A stretch of DNA of 64,000 nt from DASSBG01 sp035699085 (GTDB lineage: Bacteria; Pseudomonadota; Gammaproteobacteria; Xanthomonadales; Rhodanobacteraceae), in assembly GCA_035699085.1 (NCBI GenBank), contig DASSBG010000028.1:62001-126000 (forward strand). Direction: 5' to 3'. Below the pieces are notes generated by a model. That model had not been told where the DNA came from. It did not search any database and was given only the letters and a program-made list of their open reading frames with translations. Below are positions 43,970 to 52,591 of the stretch, one piece after another; position 1 is the first letter of the stretch, and each line of letters opens with the position of its first letter. A program made the position numbers and the translations under genes.

Positions 43970-45455
43970 GGCGCAATGGCTGGCTGCGGAGCGGCGCTGC
44001 GGCGGATGGCGCGGGCGTGACGTCGGGGCTGCGGTGCGCGCGCTCGCTGGCGATCAGCGCCTGCCAGCGCGCGTCGAGCGCAGCGTGGGCCTGCCGGTAG
44101 TGCCGGGGAAGCGCGTCCCGCTTCGACTGCTGCAGCACAACCTGCTCGTGCAGCAGGTTGCGTACGCTGCGGTAGAAGTCCGAGTCGTAGGCGCCGCGGA
44201 ACATCATCGCGAGGTCGCCGCTGTCGCGCCAGTGCGTTTTTTCGCCCAGCTGCGTCTTGACCTGCTCGTAGAACGTCGTACCCGGCAGCGGATAGGAAAC
44301 GCTGACGCCGATGTCGTCTGGCGCAGCCTCGGCCACCAGTTCGCGCGTCGCCAGCAGGTCGCCCAGCTGCTCGCCGAGATAGCCGAGCTGGATAAAGAAG
44401 CCGACGCGGATACCCCGGCGGCCCAGGCGCCGGCGAGCGGCGACCAGTTTCGCCACCGTGGTGCCCTTGGTCATGCTGTCCAGGACGCGCTGGCTGCCGC
44501 TTTCCGCGCCGATCCACGCTTCCGCGCAGCCGGCCTGGGCCAGCGCGTCGGCCATGCGTTCGCTGGCGAGGTCGGCGCGGGTCTGGATGGTGAAGGGCAC
44601 GGAGCCATCGAGCGATTCGAGATGCGCGGCGAACTCCGTCACCCAGGCGACGTGGAAACCGAAGATGTCGTCTGCCATCCAGACATGGTCGGGTTCGAAG
44701 CTGCGTTTGAGGTACGCCATCTCCTCGGCCATCTCGCGGGCGCCACGCTGGCGGTAGTGGTTGCCCCAGATCGGCTTGGCGCACCAGTTGCAACGGAACG
44801 GGCAGCCGCGGGAAGCGGCCATGTTGAGGCTGAAATAGCCGTGCCGCTGGCGCCAGATCGCGCGGTAGCGATCGATGTCCACCAGGTCCCAGGCCGGGTG
44901 CCCGCCCAGCCGCGGGTCCGGCGGCATCGCCGTCAACCGCGGCACGTTCGACTGCCCGCACGCCGGAACAACGCCGGCAATGCCGGCCACCCACGCCCGG
45001 CTGCCGATCGACGGCTCGCGTGCCAGCCGTCCGACCAGCTCGACCAGCGCGGCAATGCCTTCGCCAACCAGCACGGCGTGCGCCCCGGCCGCCAGAAAGG
45101 GCTCGGGGCGGTCCGAGGCGTCGGAGCCGGCGACTATCACGCGGGCGCCGCGGGCGCGGGCTTCGCCAATCATGCGGCAGGCCGCCTCCCGCATCCTCCC
45201 GAGGCACATCTTGGTGAGAAAGTTGAAATTGTCCTCGTACAGCACCACCAGGTCGGACCCAACCGCCGCAAAGGCGCCGGCGTAATCATCGACATCGCCG
45301 GCGAGCATCGCGTCGAACAGGCTGACCTCGTGCCCCATCTGCCGCAACAAGGCCGCGACCTGGATCGTGGCCAGCGGCGGGTAGGGTTTGCCACGTTCCC
45401 ACTGCTTGGGGTCGTACCTCAGGAAGTAGGAATGGCCAACCTGTATTTTCAGCAT
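43944..45455 (-). CDS. Cobalamin-binding-type radical SAM enzyme (second of two)
   Basis: A 503-residue enzyme of the BchE-like layout: B12-binding Rossmann fold (VAALLRQMGHEVSLFDAML, residues 33-51; VIVAGSDAS), then radical SAM cluster AASRGCPFRCNWC (Cys218, Cys222, Cys225) and YFSLNMAASRG ahead of it. It differs clearly from the enzyme at 38030-39571, so the two probably catalyse different steps. The ATG at 45455 is chosen from the family N-terminus (MLKIQVGHSYFLR). It is the first gene of a three-gene operon whose ECF-type promoter motif lies 96 bp upstream. Confidence 0.83.
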   Translation of the reverse strand: MLKIQVGHSYFLRYDPKQWERGKPYPPLATIQVAALLRQMGHEVSLFDAMLAGDVDDYAGAFAAVGSDLVVLYEDNFNFLTKMCLGRMREAACRMIGEARARGARVIVAGSDASDRPEPFLAAGAHAVLVGEGIAALVELVGRLAREPSIGSRAWVAGIAGVVPACGQSNVPRLTAMPPDPRLGGHPAWDLVDIDRYRAIWRQRHGYFSLNMAASRGCPFRCNWCAKPIWGNHYRQRGAREMAEEMAYLKRSFEPDHVWMADDIFGFHVAWVTEFAAHLESLDGSVPFTIQTRADLASERMADALAQAGCAEAWIGAESGSQRVLDSMTKGTTVAKLVAARRRLGRRGIRVGFFIQLGYLGEQLGDLLATRELVAEAAPDDIGVSVSYPLPGTTFYEQVKTQLGEKTHWRDSGDLAMMFRGAYDSDFYRSVRNLLHEQVVLQQSKRDALPRHYRQAHAALDARWQALIASERAHRSPDVTPAPSAAAPLRSQPLRHVALAQSR

Positions 45456-45550
45456 CTTGAGGCCCCGATCATTGTGGGTGCGGCGCGGTTGCGGGCGCTG
45501 CCGTTCCGATGCCGCCCTGCATCGCCAACCCTGCCAACCCTGCCTTGGCG

Positions 45551-45579
45551 TGAGTGCCGGATCGGCGAGCAAGGGTTGC
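45551..45579 (-). promoter_or_regulatory. Putative ECF promoter of the radical SAM operon
   Basis: On the minus strand GCAACCCTT (45579-45571) is followed after 15 bp by ACTCA (45555-45551), with CCGGC directly ahead of ACTCA as at 26980-26984. It faces the radical SAM gene that starts at 45455. The -35 half has one base change from the other sites. Confidence 0.7.
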
Positions 45580-45604
45580 CCGGCAATGCGCCCGGCGGGA
45601 CGGC

Positions 45605-45633
45605 GCAACCTTTGGCCGCCGGCCCGGGACTCA
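45605..45633 (+). promoter_or_regulatory. Putative ECF promoter of the kinase/exporter operon
   Basis: GCAACCTTT (45605-45613), 15 bp, then ACTCA (45629-45633). The start of transcription would be near 45641, ahead of an 11-codon open frame and the HprK-like gene. It lies 25 bp from the divergent site at 45551-45579. Confidence 0.72.
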
Positions 45634-45656
45634 CCGTTGGCAGCGGTCAAGGCGCG

Positions 45657-45692
45657 ATGCACGTGCGATCAGAGGGAACCTGCGGCGGATGA
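45657..45692 (+). other. 11-codon leader open frame ahead of the HprK-like gene
   Basis: ATG at 45657, preceded by AAGG five bases away, opens the peptide MHVRSEGTCGG; its TGA overlaps the ATG of the HprK-like gene (ATGA). It lies entirely between the putative promoter and the kinase gene. It could couple translation of the kinase gene or serve as a regulatory leader; chance is also possible at this length. Confidence 0.3.
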
Positions 45693-46717
45693 CGGTGGCA
45701 GCAAGCTTTCGCAGCGGCCTGCAGGGCGCCATGGCCGATCCGTTCCGCGAACGCGAGCGCCTGCGCTTTCGCGTGCACAAGCACGTGCTGGGCGCACGCT
45801 TTCTGTTCGAATCCGATGACGCGGCACTGCTCTATCCGGTCGAGGCCGCCTACGACGGCCTGCCGCGGCACCGCCTGCCGCTGCCTGCACGCGAGTTCAA
45901 TGTGCAGCTGCGGCTGGTGCCGCACCGGGCCGCGACACGCCTGCCCGAACCACCACCCGTGCGCACGCAATCCGGCGCCGGCCTGCTTTGCGGGGTGATG
46001 GACGAATGCAATTACGTGGTCGTCGCCCCGGCGCAACACCGCGCCCTCGTGGTGGCCTCGGAGGATATGCTGGAGCGGCCCTACCACCTTCGCTACGAGC
46101 TGATCGAATTTGCCGTTTTCACCTTGGCCGCGCGCGCCCAGGGCCTGGTCCCGCTGCATGGCGCCTGCATCGGCCGCAACGGTTGCGGGATCCTGCTGCT
46201 CGGTGCCAGCGGCTCCGGCAAATCCACCCTCGCCTTGCTCGCCGTGCTGCGCGGTCTGGACCTTCTGTCAGAAGACGCGGTGTTCGTGCAGCCGGAGCGG
46301 CTGCTGGCGACCGGCGTCGCCAACTACCTGCATGTGCAGGCCGAAGCATTGCAGTTCACCGACGACGATGACACCCGGCGCTGGATCAACCGCGCGCCCG
46401 TCATCCGCCGCCGCAGCGGCGCGACCAAGTTCGAGGTTGACCCGCGCCGCGGGCCGGCAAGCCTGGCGGAGACGCCGCTGGAGCTGGCTGCCGCCGTGTT
46501 CCTGCGCGACGAAACGGTCGCGGATTCGGCCGCCCTGCTGACTCCGGTTGCCGCGGCAGACATCGGCGAACGCCTGCGCGCCGGGCAACCCTATGCCGCC
46601 ACCCAGCCGGGCTGGGACCGCTTCGCTGCGGGCATGGCGCAACGGGGGGCCTTCGAGCTGCGCCGCGGTCGCCATCCGCACGCCTCGATCGACGCCCTGC
46701 TGCCGCTGCTCGGCTGA
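45689..46717 (+). CDS. HPr kinase-like protein (HprK-related)
   Basis: A 342-residue protein. The C-terminal half holds the HprK-type P-loop LLLGASGSGKST (170-180) and the upstream PLHGACI with His158, as in HPr kinase/phosphorylase and 'HprK-related kinases'. The N-terminal ~140 residues are not those of true HprK, and no ptsH-like gene is adjacent, so the substrate is probably not HPr. Related kinases occur with exporters and nucleotidyltransferase-like genes in exosortase/exopolysaccharide clusters and phosphorylate the precursor peptide in some lasso-peptide clusters. It is 1 bp from the ABC exporter gene. Confidence 0.78.
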   Translation: MTVAASFRSGLQGAMADPFRERERLRFRVHKHVLGARFLFESDDAALLYPVEAAYDGLPRHRLPLPAREFNVQLRLVPHRAATRLPEPPPVRTQSGAGLLCGVMDECNYVVVAPAQHRALVVASEDMLERPYHLRYELIEFAVFTLAARAQGLVPLHGACIGRNGCGILLLGASGSGKSTLALLAVLRGLDLLSEDAVFVQPERLLATGVANYLHVQAEALQFTDDDDTRRWINRAPVIRRRSGATKFEVDPRRGPASLAETPLELAAAVFLRDETVADSAALLTPVAAADIGERLRAGQPYAATQPGWDRFAAGMAQRGAFELRRGRHPHASIDALLPLLG

Positions 46718-46718
46718 G

Positions 46719-48470
46719 ATGAAAGCGCAGGCGGCCAGCATGGCGGCGGGCGAGCCTGCAGACCTCGAGCATCCGCGGCTGCCGGTCCTGGCGAGACCAC
46801 TGACGCAAACCCTCGGCGCAGGCGACCTGGCGACCATGGCGCTGTACGTGGCGCTGTCGCTGCTGGGTGCGTTGGCCGGCAGCCTGGCCGCGGTCTTGCT
46901 GGTGCCGCTGGTCCAGCCGGGGCATGTCTTTCGGCTTGCCGGGGGGCTGTTCGATGCCGGCGGCATCGAGGCCCAGGCCGCGGCCTTCGCCGCCGCCTCC
47001 ATGGCCTATGCCGTGCTGCGCTGGCGTGCGGCGCGCCTGGGCGCGCGCCTCAGCGGCCGCTATGCGATGACCCGGCGGCGCCTGGTGCATGACCGGCTGG
47101 TCGATGCCCCGCTGACGTCGCTGGCGGGGTCAAGCTCCGCCGAAATCGCCAACGCCCTCACCTGGAACATCGAGATCATGACGCAGGGCTTCAGCGCGCT
47201 CCTGCACTTGCTCGTCGCCGGCGTCACCGCGGCCGTCAGCCTTGCCTTCGCCTTCTGGGTGTCACCGGCACTGATGCTGGCGGCGCCGTTGTTCGCTGCG
47301 CTGGCCGTACTTGCCTCGCGCTCTTTCGGCCGCGAGCAATCCCGCGTCAGCCGCCGCTACGTCGCCGACATGACCCGCCTGTTCTGGCTCAGCGAGGAAT
47401 TCCCCCGGCGCCAGCGCCATATCCGCTCGTACGAACGGGAGGACGCGGAAAAGCGTGAGCACCGCGCCATTTCCGCGCGGCTTCGGCAGGGCTACCAACG
47501 CCAGCTGGAACTGCTGGCCGCCGGCCGCCTGGTGCTCGAACTGCTGGCCGCGTGCGCCATTGCCGGGCTGTTCGTGCTGGCGCGTCGCTGGCCCGGCGTG
47601 GACCAGGCCTCGCTGCTGGCGGTCTGCCTGCTGCTGGCGCGGCTGCTGCCCTACCTGGTGTCGACTCGGCAGGGCTTCCAGCAACTGCGTGCGGCCGCAG
47701 CCGCGTTTGCCTTGTGGCAACGGCACATGACCCTCGGCGCCGATCCAACGGCCGGGCCCGCCGCAAACCCGGCGGCGGGCGCGGCGCTGCGTATCCATCG
47801 TCTGCGCGTCACGCCGCCGCCTGCGGGCGTCGAGGTCCGCGACCTGCCGCTCGTGCCGGGCGAGATGACCCTGCTTTGCGGCGACTCCGGCATCGGCAAG
47901 AGCAGCCTGGCGGATGTGCTGGCCGGGCTTGCGCAGCCACAGGATTTTGCTGCCTCGGTCGGCGGCCGGGCGATCGGCTTCGCCGACTACCGCGCGCTCG
48001 TCCGGCGTGGCGCATACGTCAGCCAGGACGTGCGCGCCTGGCAGCCCACGGTGGGCGAATGCCTCCGCTGGGCGGCCCCCGAAGCGAGTGACGCGGCGTT
48101 GCGCGCAGCCCTCGCCGAGGTCGGCCTCGATCCGGCCGCGCCCGCCCTCGCGAAAGGCCTCGACACCTCGCTGCACGGCACCGCAAGCCGGCTTTCCGGC
48201 GGCGAGCTGCAGCGCCTCCTGCTGGCCCAGGTGATCCTGCGCCAGCCGTTCCTTGCGCTGCTGGATGAAGCCACGAGCGCGCTCGATGCCGCAGCCGAGA
48301 TCGAGGTGCTGGCGGCACTCCGCCGGCGCCTGCCGCGGACCATCCTCATCGTGGTGTCGCACAGGCCGGGCGTGGCGCAGCTGGCCGACCAGCGCCTGCA
48401 GATCGGCGGCGATGGCGTCGCCCGCCTGCTGCGCCACGGCGCCGCGCGGCAGGCGACCGCCGCAAGCTGA
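46719..48470 (+). CDS. ABC exporter, fused membrane and ATPase domains
   Basis: A 583-residue half-transporter. Six membrane helices (about 35-330) form a type IV exporter domain; the nucleotide-binding domain follows with Walker A CGDSGIGKSS (near 387), signature LSGGELQR (near 493) and Walker B FLALLDEATSALD (near 513). There is no C39 protease domain. The linker is short and the ATPase slightly degenerate (Gly-Ile in the P-loop). It starts 1 bp after the kinase gene, so the two products probably act on the same substrate, which is unknown. The convergent M14 peptidase gene ends one base beyond its stop codon. Confidence 0.88.
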   Translation: MKAQAASMAAGEPADLEHPRLPVLARPLTQTLGAGDLATMALYVALSLLGALAGSLAAVLLVPLVQPGHVFRLAGGLFDAGGIEAQAAAFAAASMAYAVLRWRAARLGARLSGRYAMTRRRLVHDRLVDAPLTSLAGSSSAEIANALTWNIEIMTQGFSALLHLLVAGVTAAVSLAFAFWVSPALMLAAPLFAALAVLASRSFGREQSRVSRRYVADMTRLFWLSEEFPRRQRHIRSYEREDAEKREHRAISARLRQGYQRQLELLAAGRLVLELLAACAIAGLFVLARRWPGVDQASLLAVCLLLARLLPYLVSTRQGFQQLRAAAAAFALWQRHMTLGADPTAGPAANPAAGAALRIHRLRVTPPPAGVEVRDLPLVPGEMTLLCGDSGIGKSSLADVLAGLAQPQDFAASVGGRAIGFADYRALVRRGAYVSQDVRAWQPTVGECLRWAAPEASDAALRAALAEVGLDPAAPALAKGLDTSLHGTASRLSGGELQRLLLAQVILRQPFLALLDEATSALDAAAEIEVLAALRRRLPRTILIVVSHRPGVAQLADQRLQIGGDGVARLLRHGAARQATAAS

Positions 48471-48471
48471 G

Positions 48472-49392
48472 TCAACCGTGGGCCAGCGCGTAGTCGATGG
48501 CGCCGCGCACGGCGGCGACCTGCGCGGCGTTGCATAGCTCGGGACTGGCGCGCGGGCTGTCCGGGTAGACCTCGGTGGTGGTCGCATAGCGCGCGTTGGT
48601 GATGCTGGCGCAGAGGCCGAGCTCCTTCAGCGCGTAGTTGATGACGCCGGGCGCAACCATCGGCGAACCGATGATCTCGCCCCTGGCGTCGGCGGGAGCG
48701 ATGTGCGTGACCTTTTCCACTGCCGCGATCACCGCCTGCTGGAACTCGGGCTGCGGGTTGGCAGTGTCGCCGCAGAGGTAGAAGCCATCGGGAATCTCGC
48801 CCGGCACGTATGCGATGCCGTCGCGCGCCGCCAGCGCCGGACGGAACTCGCTCTCGTCGGTGTCGGTGGTCTCGTGCAGGTCGATGTGCAACAGGATGTG
48901 GTCGCGCAGCGGCGCCACCAGCGCCATCAACGCGGCCGCTTCGGGCGCCGGGCTGTTGGCGCGGAAGTTGCGGTTGGGATCCAGCGCCAGCATGTTCCAG
49001 CGGTGGATGCGCTCGTAGCCCCAGGGGCTGACGCAGGGCACGGCCAGCAGGTTGATGCGGCCGGCGTAGTCGGCGGCGTCCTGCTCCAGGAATTGCAGCG
49101 CGCCGTGCACGCCGCTGGTTTCGTAGCCGTGCACGCCGCCGGTGACCAGCACGTTCGGCAGCGCTTCACTCCAGCCGCGGCTGCGCAGCGCGAACAGCAG
49201 ATAGCTGTCGGGCGGGTAGTCCAGTGTGCCGTACTGCTCCACGTCGAACCGGCTGCGCAGCGCGTCGATGCGATCGAGCACCTCCTCCCTGTAGCCGCGC
49301 TTGCGGCTCTGCCGCGCCTGCCAGGCCGAAACCTCGGCCTCGCCCCAGGGCTGGCCAGGCGTGCCGATCGGATACGCTGCCGTTGTGTTCAT
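48472..49392 (-). CDS. M14-family zinc carboxypeptidase
   Basis: A 306-residue cytosolic M14 peptidase. GGVHGYETSG carries zinc ligands His88 and Glu91, HIDLHETTD carries the third ligand His173, and DPNRNFRA gives the Asn-Arg pair that binds the substrate carboxylate. The length is that of the small bacterial M14 subgroup (succinylglutamate desuccinylase/AGC-like fold) with no propeptide or signal. It is convergent with the exporter gene, so it is not part of the ECF regulon's operons by orientation. Confidence 0.82.
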   Translation of the reverse strand: MNTTAAYPIGTPGQPWGEAEVSAWQARQSRKRGYREEVLDRIDALRSRFDVEQYGTLDYPPDSYLLFALRSRGWSEALPNVLVTGGVHGYETSGVHGALQFLEQDAADYAGRINLLAVPCVSPWGYERIHRWNMLALDPNRNFRANSPAPEAAALMALVAPLRDHILLHIDLHETTDTDESEFRPALAARDGIAYVPGEIPDGFYLCGDTANPQPEFQQAVIAAVEKVTHIAPADARGEIIGSPMVAPGVINYALKELGLCASITNARYATTTEVYPDSPRASPELCNAAQVAAVRGAIDYALAHG

Positions 49393-49612
49393 CGTGTTCG
49401 CTCGTCATTGCTGCGCAGCCGCTCACTGTAGCACCGGTGCGCGGATACCCCGGGGCGGCTTTTTGCCGCCATTGGTCCAGCCAGGCCTTTCTGTGACGAC
49501 GCGTTGACCTGCCCTCTCGCATCCGCCGTCAGCGCGCCCACGACATCGAGCTGCGGGTTGAAACCCGCCCTGCGTGCTAAGTTGGGCGGCCCAGCCGCCG
49601 GAGGAATTCGCC

Positions 49613-51571
49613 ATGGTCCCTCAATTGTTCGCCGCCGTATCGCCTGACGGCTTTGGCCGCCGCCACACGCTGCTGCGCCTGTTGCTGGCCGTTGCCATGG
49701 CGCTGGTCGCCGGTACCGGGTTCGCCCAGGTCGACCGCAGCCTGCGGGTGCCGCCACCGCAAGACACGCCGTATCCCGGCACCATCGCGATCCACGTCGA
49801 CGCCAGCGATACCGCGCAAGGCATATTCCGCGTCCACGAAACGATCCCGGTCACGCCGGGCAAGCTGATCCTGCTGTACCCGCAGTGGATCCCCGGCAAC
49901 CACTCGCCCAGCGGCCCGATCGCGATGCTCGCGGGGCTTGAGCTGCAGGCTGCGGGCAAGCCGCTTGCCTGGACACGCGACGAGTACGACGTCTACGCCT
50001 TCCACGTCGACGTGCCCGACGCCGTCACGAACATCGACGCCACCTTCCAGTACCTGTCGCCGCGCCACGGCGGCTTCGAGATGACCGACCGCATGTTGAT
50101 GCTGGAATGGGACAAGATGGCACTGTATCCGGCCGGCCATTACACCCGCGGCATCACCTTCGCACCCAGTGTCACCCTGCCGCATGGCTGGCAGTTCGGT
50201 ACGGCGCTGGAGACCGCCTCGCATTCCGGCGACACCACGGTGTTCAAACCCGTGGGCTTCAACACCCTGGTCGACTCGCCGATGTATGCTGGCAAGTACT
50301 TCAAGCGCGTCGACCTCAACCCCGACGGCAAGGCGCCGGTGCACCTGGACATCGTCGCCGACGCGCCCAAGTACCTCGAGATCACGCCGGCGCAGTTGAA
50401 GGTGCACCGCGCGCTGGTGAGCCAGGCGCTGAAGCTGTTCGGTTCGCACCACTACGACCACTACGACTTCCTGTTTTCGCTGTCCGACGTGCTGGCCGGC
50501 AACGGCCTGGAGCACCACCGGTCCAGCGAGAACGGCATGGGCACGGACTACTTCACCGGCTGGGACCACAACGCGCCGGATCGCGACCTGCTGGCGCACG
50601 AGTACACGCACTCCTGGAACGGCAAGTTCCGCCGACCGGCTGATCTGTGGACGCCCAACTTCAACGTGCCGATGGGCGACTCGATGCTGTGGGTCTACGA
50701 GGGCCTGACGCAGTACTGGGGCCTGGTGCTGACGGCGCGCGCCGGCATGTGGACGCCGCAGCAGTTCCGCGACGCACTGGCCATGGACGCCGCCAACTAC
50801 GACCGCAACCGGCTCGGCTTCGCCTGGCGCACCATCGAGGACACCACCAACGACGCCACCGCCGCGCACCGAACCGCGCTGCCGTATCGCAGCTGGCAGA
50901 TGAGCGAGGAGTACTACAGCGCCGGTCAGATGATGTGGCTGGCGGTGGACGCGAAGATCCGCACCATGACGCACGGCCGCAAGTCGCTGGACGATTTCGC
51001 CCGCGCCTTCTACGGCATCGACGACGGCAGCTTCGTCACCAGGACCTACACCTTCGACGACCTGGTGGCGGCGCTCGATGGGGTGGTGAAGAATGACTGG
51101 GCAAGGTTCCTGCATTCGTACGTCGACGCGCGCCAGCCGCCGCTGCTCGATGGATTGGCCGCCTCCGGCTGGAAACTGGTCTACACCGACGAGCGCAGCG
51201 AGTACGAGAAGCAGTACGAGAGCGCGCCGCGGTCGTCCCGCCACATCTACAACTTCGCCTGGTCCATCGGCATCACCATGAACCGCCAGGGCCAGGTCAA
51301 CGACGTGCGCTGGAACGGCCCGGCGTTCAAGGCCGGCGTCAGCACCGGCGCCACGCTGGTCGCTGTCAATGGCCACGACTACAGCAGCGAAGTGCTTCGC
51401 GACGCGATCGATGCCGCCGCGGACAGCAAGGAGCCCATCAAGCTGCTCTTCAAGTACCAGGGCGGCGTGCAAACCATCGCGGTCGACTACCACGGCGGGC
51501 TGCAATACCCGCACCTGGTGCGCGCAAGCGGTACGCCGGACTACCTCAGCCAGATCATCGCGCCGCGCTAG
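49613..51571 (+). CDS. M61-family metallopeptidase with PDZ domain, exported
   Basis: A 652-residue peptidase with a signal peptide (about 1-39, LLAVAMALVAGTGFA), an N-terminal beta domain, the gluzincin zinc motif HEYTHSW (His329, Glu330, His333) and GMGTDYFTGWDH upstream, followed by a C-terminal PDZ domain (about 560-625; VNDVRWNGPAFKAGVS). This is the glycyl-aminopeptidase (M61) layout. The ATG at 49613 follows GGAGGAATTCGCC, an ideal ribosome-binding site. It is divergent from the M14 gene across 220 bp and is probably monocistronic. Confidence 0.92.
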   Translation: MVPQLFAAVSPDGFGRRHTLLRLLLAVAMALVAGTGFAQVDRSLRVPPPQDTPYPGTIAIHVDASDTAQGIFRVHETIPVTPGKLILLYPQWIPGNHSPSGPIAMLAGLELQAAGKPLAWTRDEYDVYAFHVDVPDAVTNIDATFQYLSPRHGGFEMTDRMLMLEWDKMALYPAGHYTRGITFAPSVTLPHGWQFGTALETASHSGDTTVFKPVGFNTLVDSPMYAGKYFKRVDLNPDGKAPVHLDIVADAPKYLEITPAQLKVHRALVSQALKLFGSHHYDHYDFLFSLSDVLAGNGLEHHRSSENGMGTDYFTGWDHNAPDRDLLAHEYTHSWNGKFRRPADLWTPNFNVPMGDSMLWVYEGLTQYWGLVLTARAGMWTPQQFRDALAMDAANYDRNRLGFAWRTIEDTTNDATAAHRTALPYRSWQMSEEYYSAGQMMWLAVDAKIRTMTHGRKSLDDFARAFYGIDDGSFVTRTYTFDDLVAALDGVVKNDWARFLHSYVDARQPPLLDGLAASGWKLVYTDERSEYEKQYESAPRSSRHIYNFAWSIGITMNRQGQVNDVRWNGPAFKAGVSTGATLVAVNGHDYSSEVLRDAIDAAADSKEPIKLLFKYQGGVQTIAVDYHGGLQYPHLVRASGTPDYLSQIIAPR

Positions 51572-51601
51572 CCGAAGGCGCCGCGAGCGGTCGGGGGGCG
51601 G

Positions 51602-52270
51602 TCAGTCGGCCTTGTCGCCTCGGTCCGCCTTGGCGTCGTCTTCCCGCGCCTGCACGGATGGCAGGCGCGCCGTCGGCAGGTGCCAGCCATGCCGCATCGC
51701 CATGTAGCGCAGCGCAAAGCAGAGCAGCCCGCCAACCACGGTGGCAACCACCGGCGGCGCGCGCAAGGCGTCGCCGGCCACCACCACGGCCGCGCCCGCC
51801 AGCGCCGCCAGCGCGTAGAGGTCGGCGCGCAGCACCACCGGAATCTCGTTGACCAGCACGTCGCGCAGCATGCCGCCGCCGATGCCGGTCAGCATGCCCA
51901 GCAGCGCCGCCATCACCGGGCTCAGCCCGTAGACCAGCGCCTTCTCGGCGCCCGCCACCGCGAAAAACGCGAGGCCCACGGCGTCCAGCAGCAGCACGTC
52001 CTTGCGGAAGCGGTCGGTCACCGGATACCAGAAGAAGGTGATCAACCCGGCCAGCAGCGACACGCCGAGGTATTTCCAGTCGGCGATGGCTGCCGGCGGC
52101 ACCGCGCCGATCAGCAGGTCGCGGGTGATGCCGCCCGCGTTGCCGGCGGCGAAGGCCAGCACCAGCACGCCGAACACGTCGAGTCGGTGCCGGACCGCCG
52201 CCATCGCGCCGCTGATGGCAAACACGAAGGTGCCGCCCAGGTCGAGCACCAGCAACAGGATGTGCGGCAT
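51602..52270 (-). CDS. TRIC-type (UPF0126) membrane channel protein
   Basis: A 222-residue protein with seven membrane helices in two internal repeats. GTFVFAISGAMAA, FAAGNAGGITRDLLIG and GIGGGMLRDVLVNEIP are the paired glycine-rich motifs of the YadS/UPF0126 family, structurally related to trimeric intracellular cation channels. The C-terminus is charged and extra-membrane. The ATG at 52270 is the family start; the frame extends to 52384 without similarity. It is convergent with the M61 gene. Confidence 0.9.
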   Translation of the reverse strand: MPHILLLVLDLGGTFVFAISGAMAAVRHRLDVFGVLVLAFAAGNAGGITRDLLIGAVPPAAIADWKYLGVSLLAGLITFFWYPVTDRFRKDVLLLDAVGLAFFAVAGAEKALVYGLSPVMAALLGMLTGIGGGMLRDVLVNEIPVVLRADLYALAALAGAAVVVAGDALRAPPVVATVVGGLLCFALRYMAMRHGWHLPTARLPSVQAREDDAKADRGDKAD

Positions 52271-52591
52271 CGTTTCCACTGGCGCTCCAAGGGACTGTCT
52301 GATCAATCCCGCGCAGTCGGCATGATGCCCGCAAGGCTCGCAGATTGTCGTGCGCGGCGCCACCCGGACCGGCCCTCCGGGCAAGCCGCGCGCGGCGATA
52401 TGCGCCTTGCGGGCATCACCGCATCGTTCGCTGCCGCAGCGCCCGCACGGCGCTTCAGTCCGTCCGTAGCTGTTTGCAGACGCACACTCTCCGGCGGTGG
52501 CGATCCTGGGTCTCGACCCGGCCTGCGGCTTCGCACTGCTGCTCGCGCACCCTGCAGGTCGGTGGTCAGGGCGAAATTCGCAGCCCCACCG
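52271..52591. other. 321-bp intergenic region with a 14-bp inverted repeat
   Basis: No gene is apparent here. GATGCCCGCAAGGC (52324-52337) pairs perfectly with GCCTTGCGGGCATC (52404-52417) around 66 bases. The region lies between the end of the Mla-type operon and the start of the TRIC gene, both on the minus strand, so the hairpin could terminate the former or belong to the leader of the latter. Confidence 0.55.

Noticed and set aside
41822..48470. Lasso-peptide biosynthetic cluster
   Set aside because: The HprK-like, nucleotidyltransferase-like and exporter genes fit, but no asparagine synthetase-like cyclase, no transglutaminase-like protease and no clear precursor gene are present.
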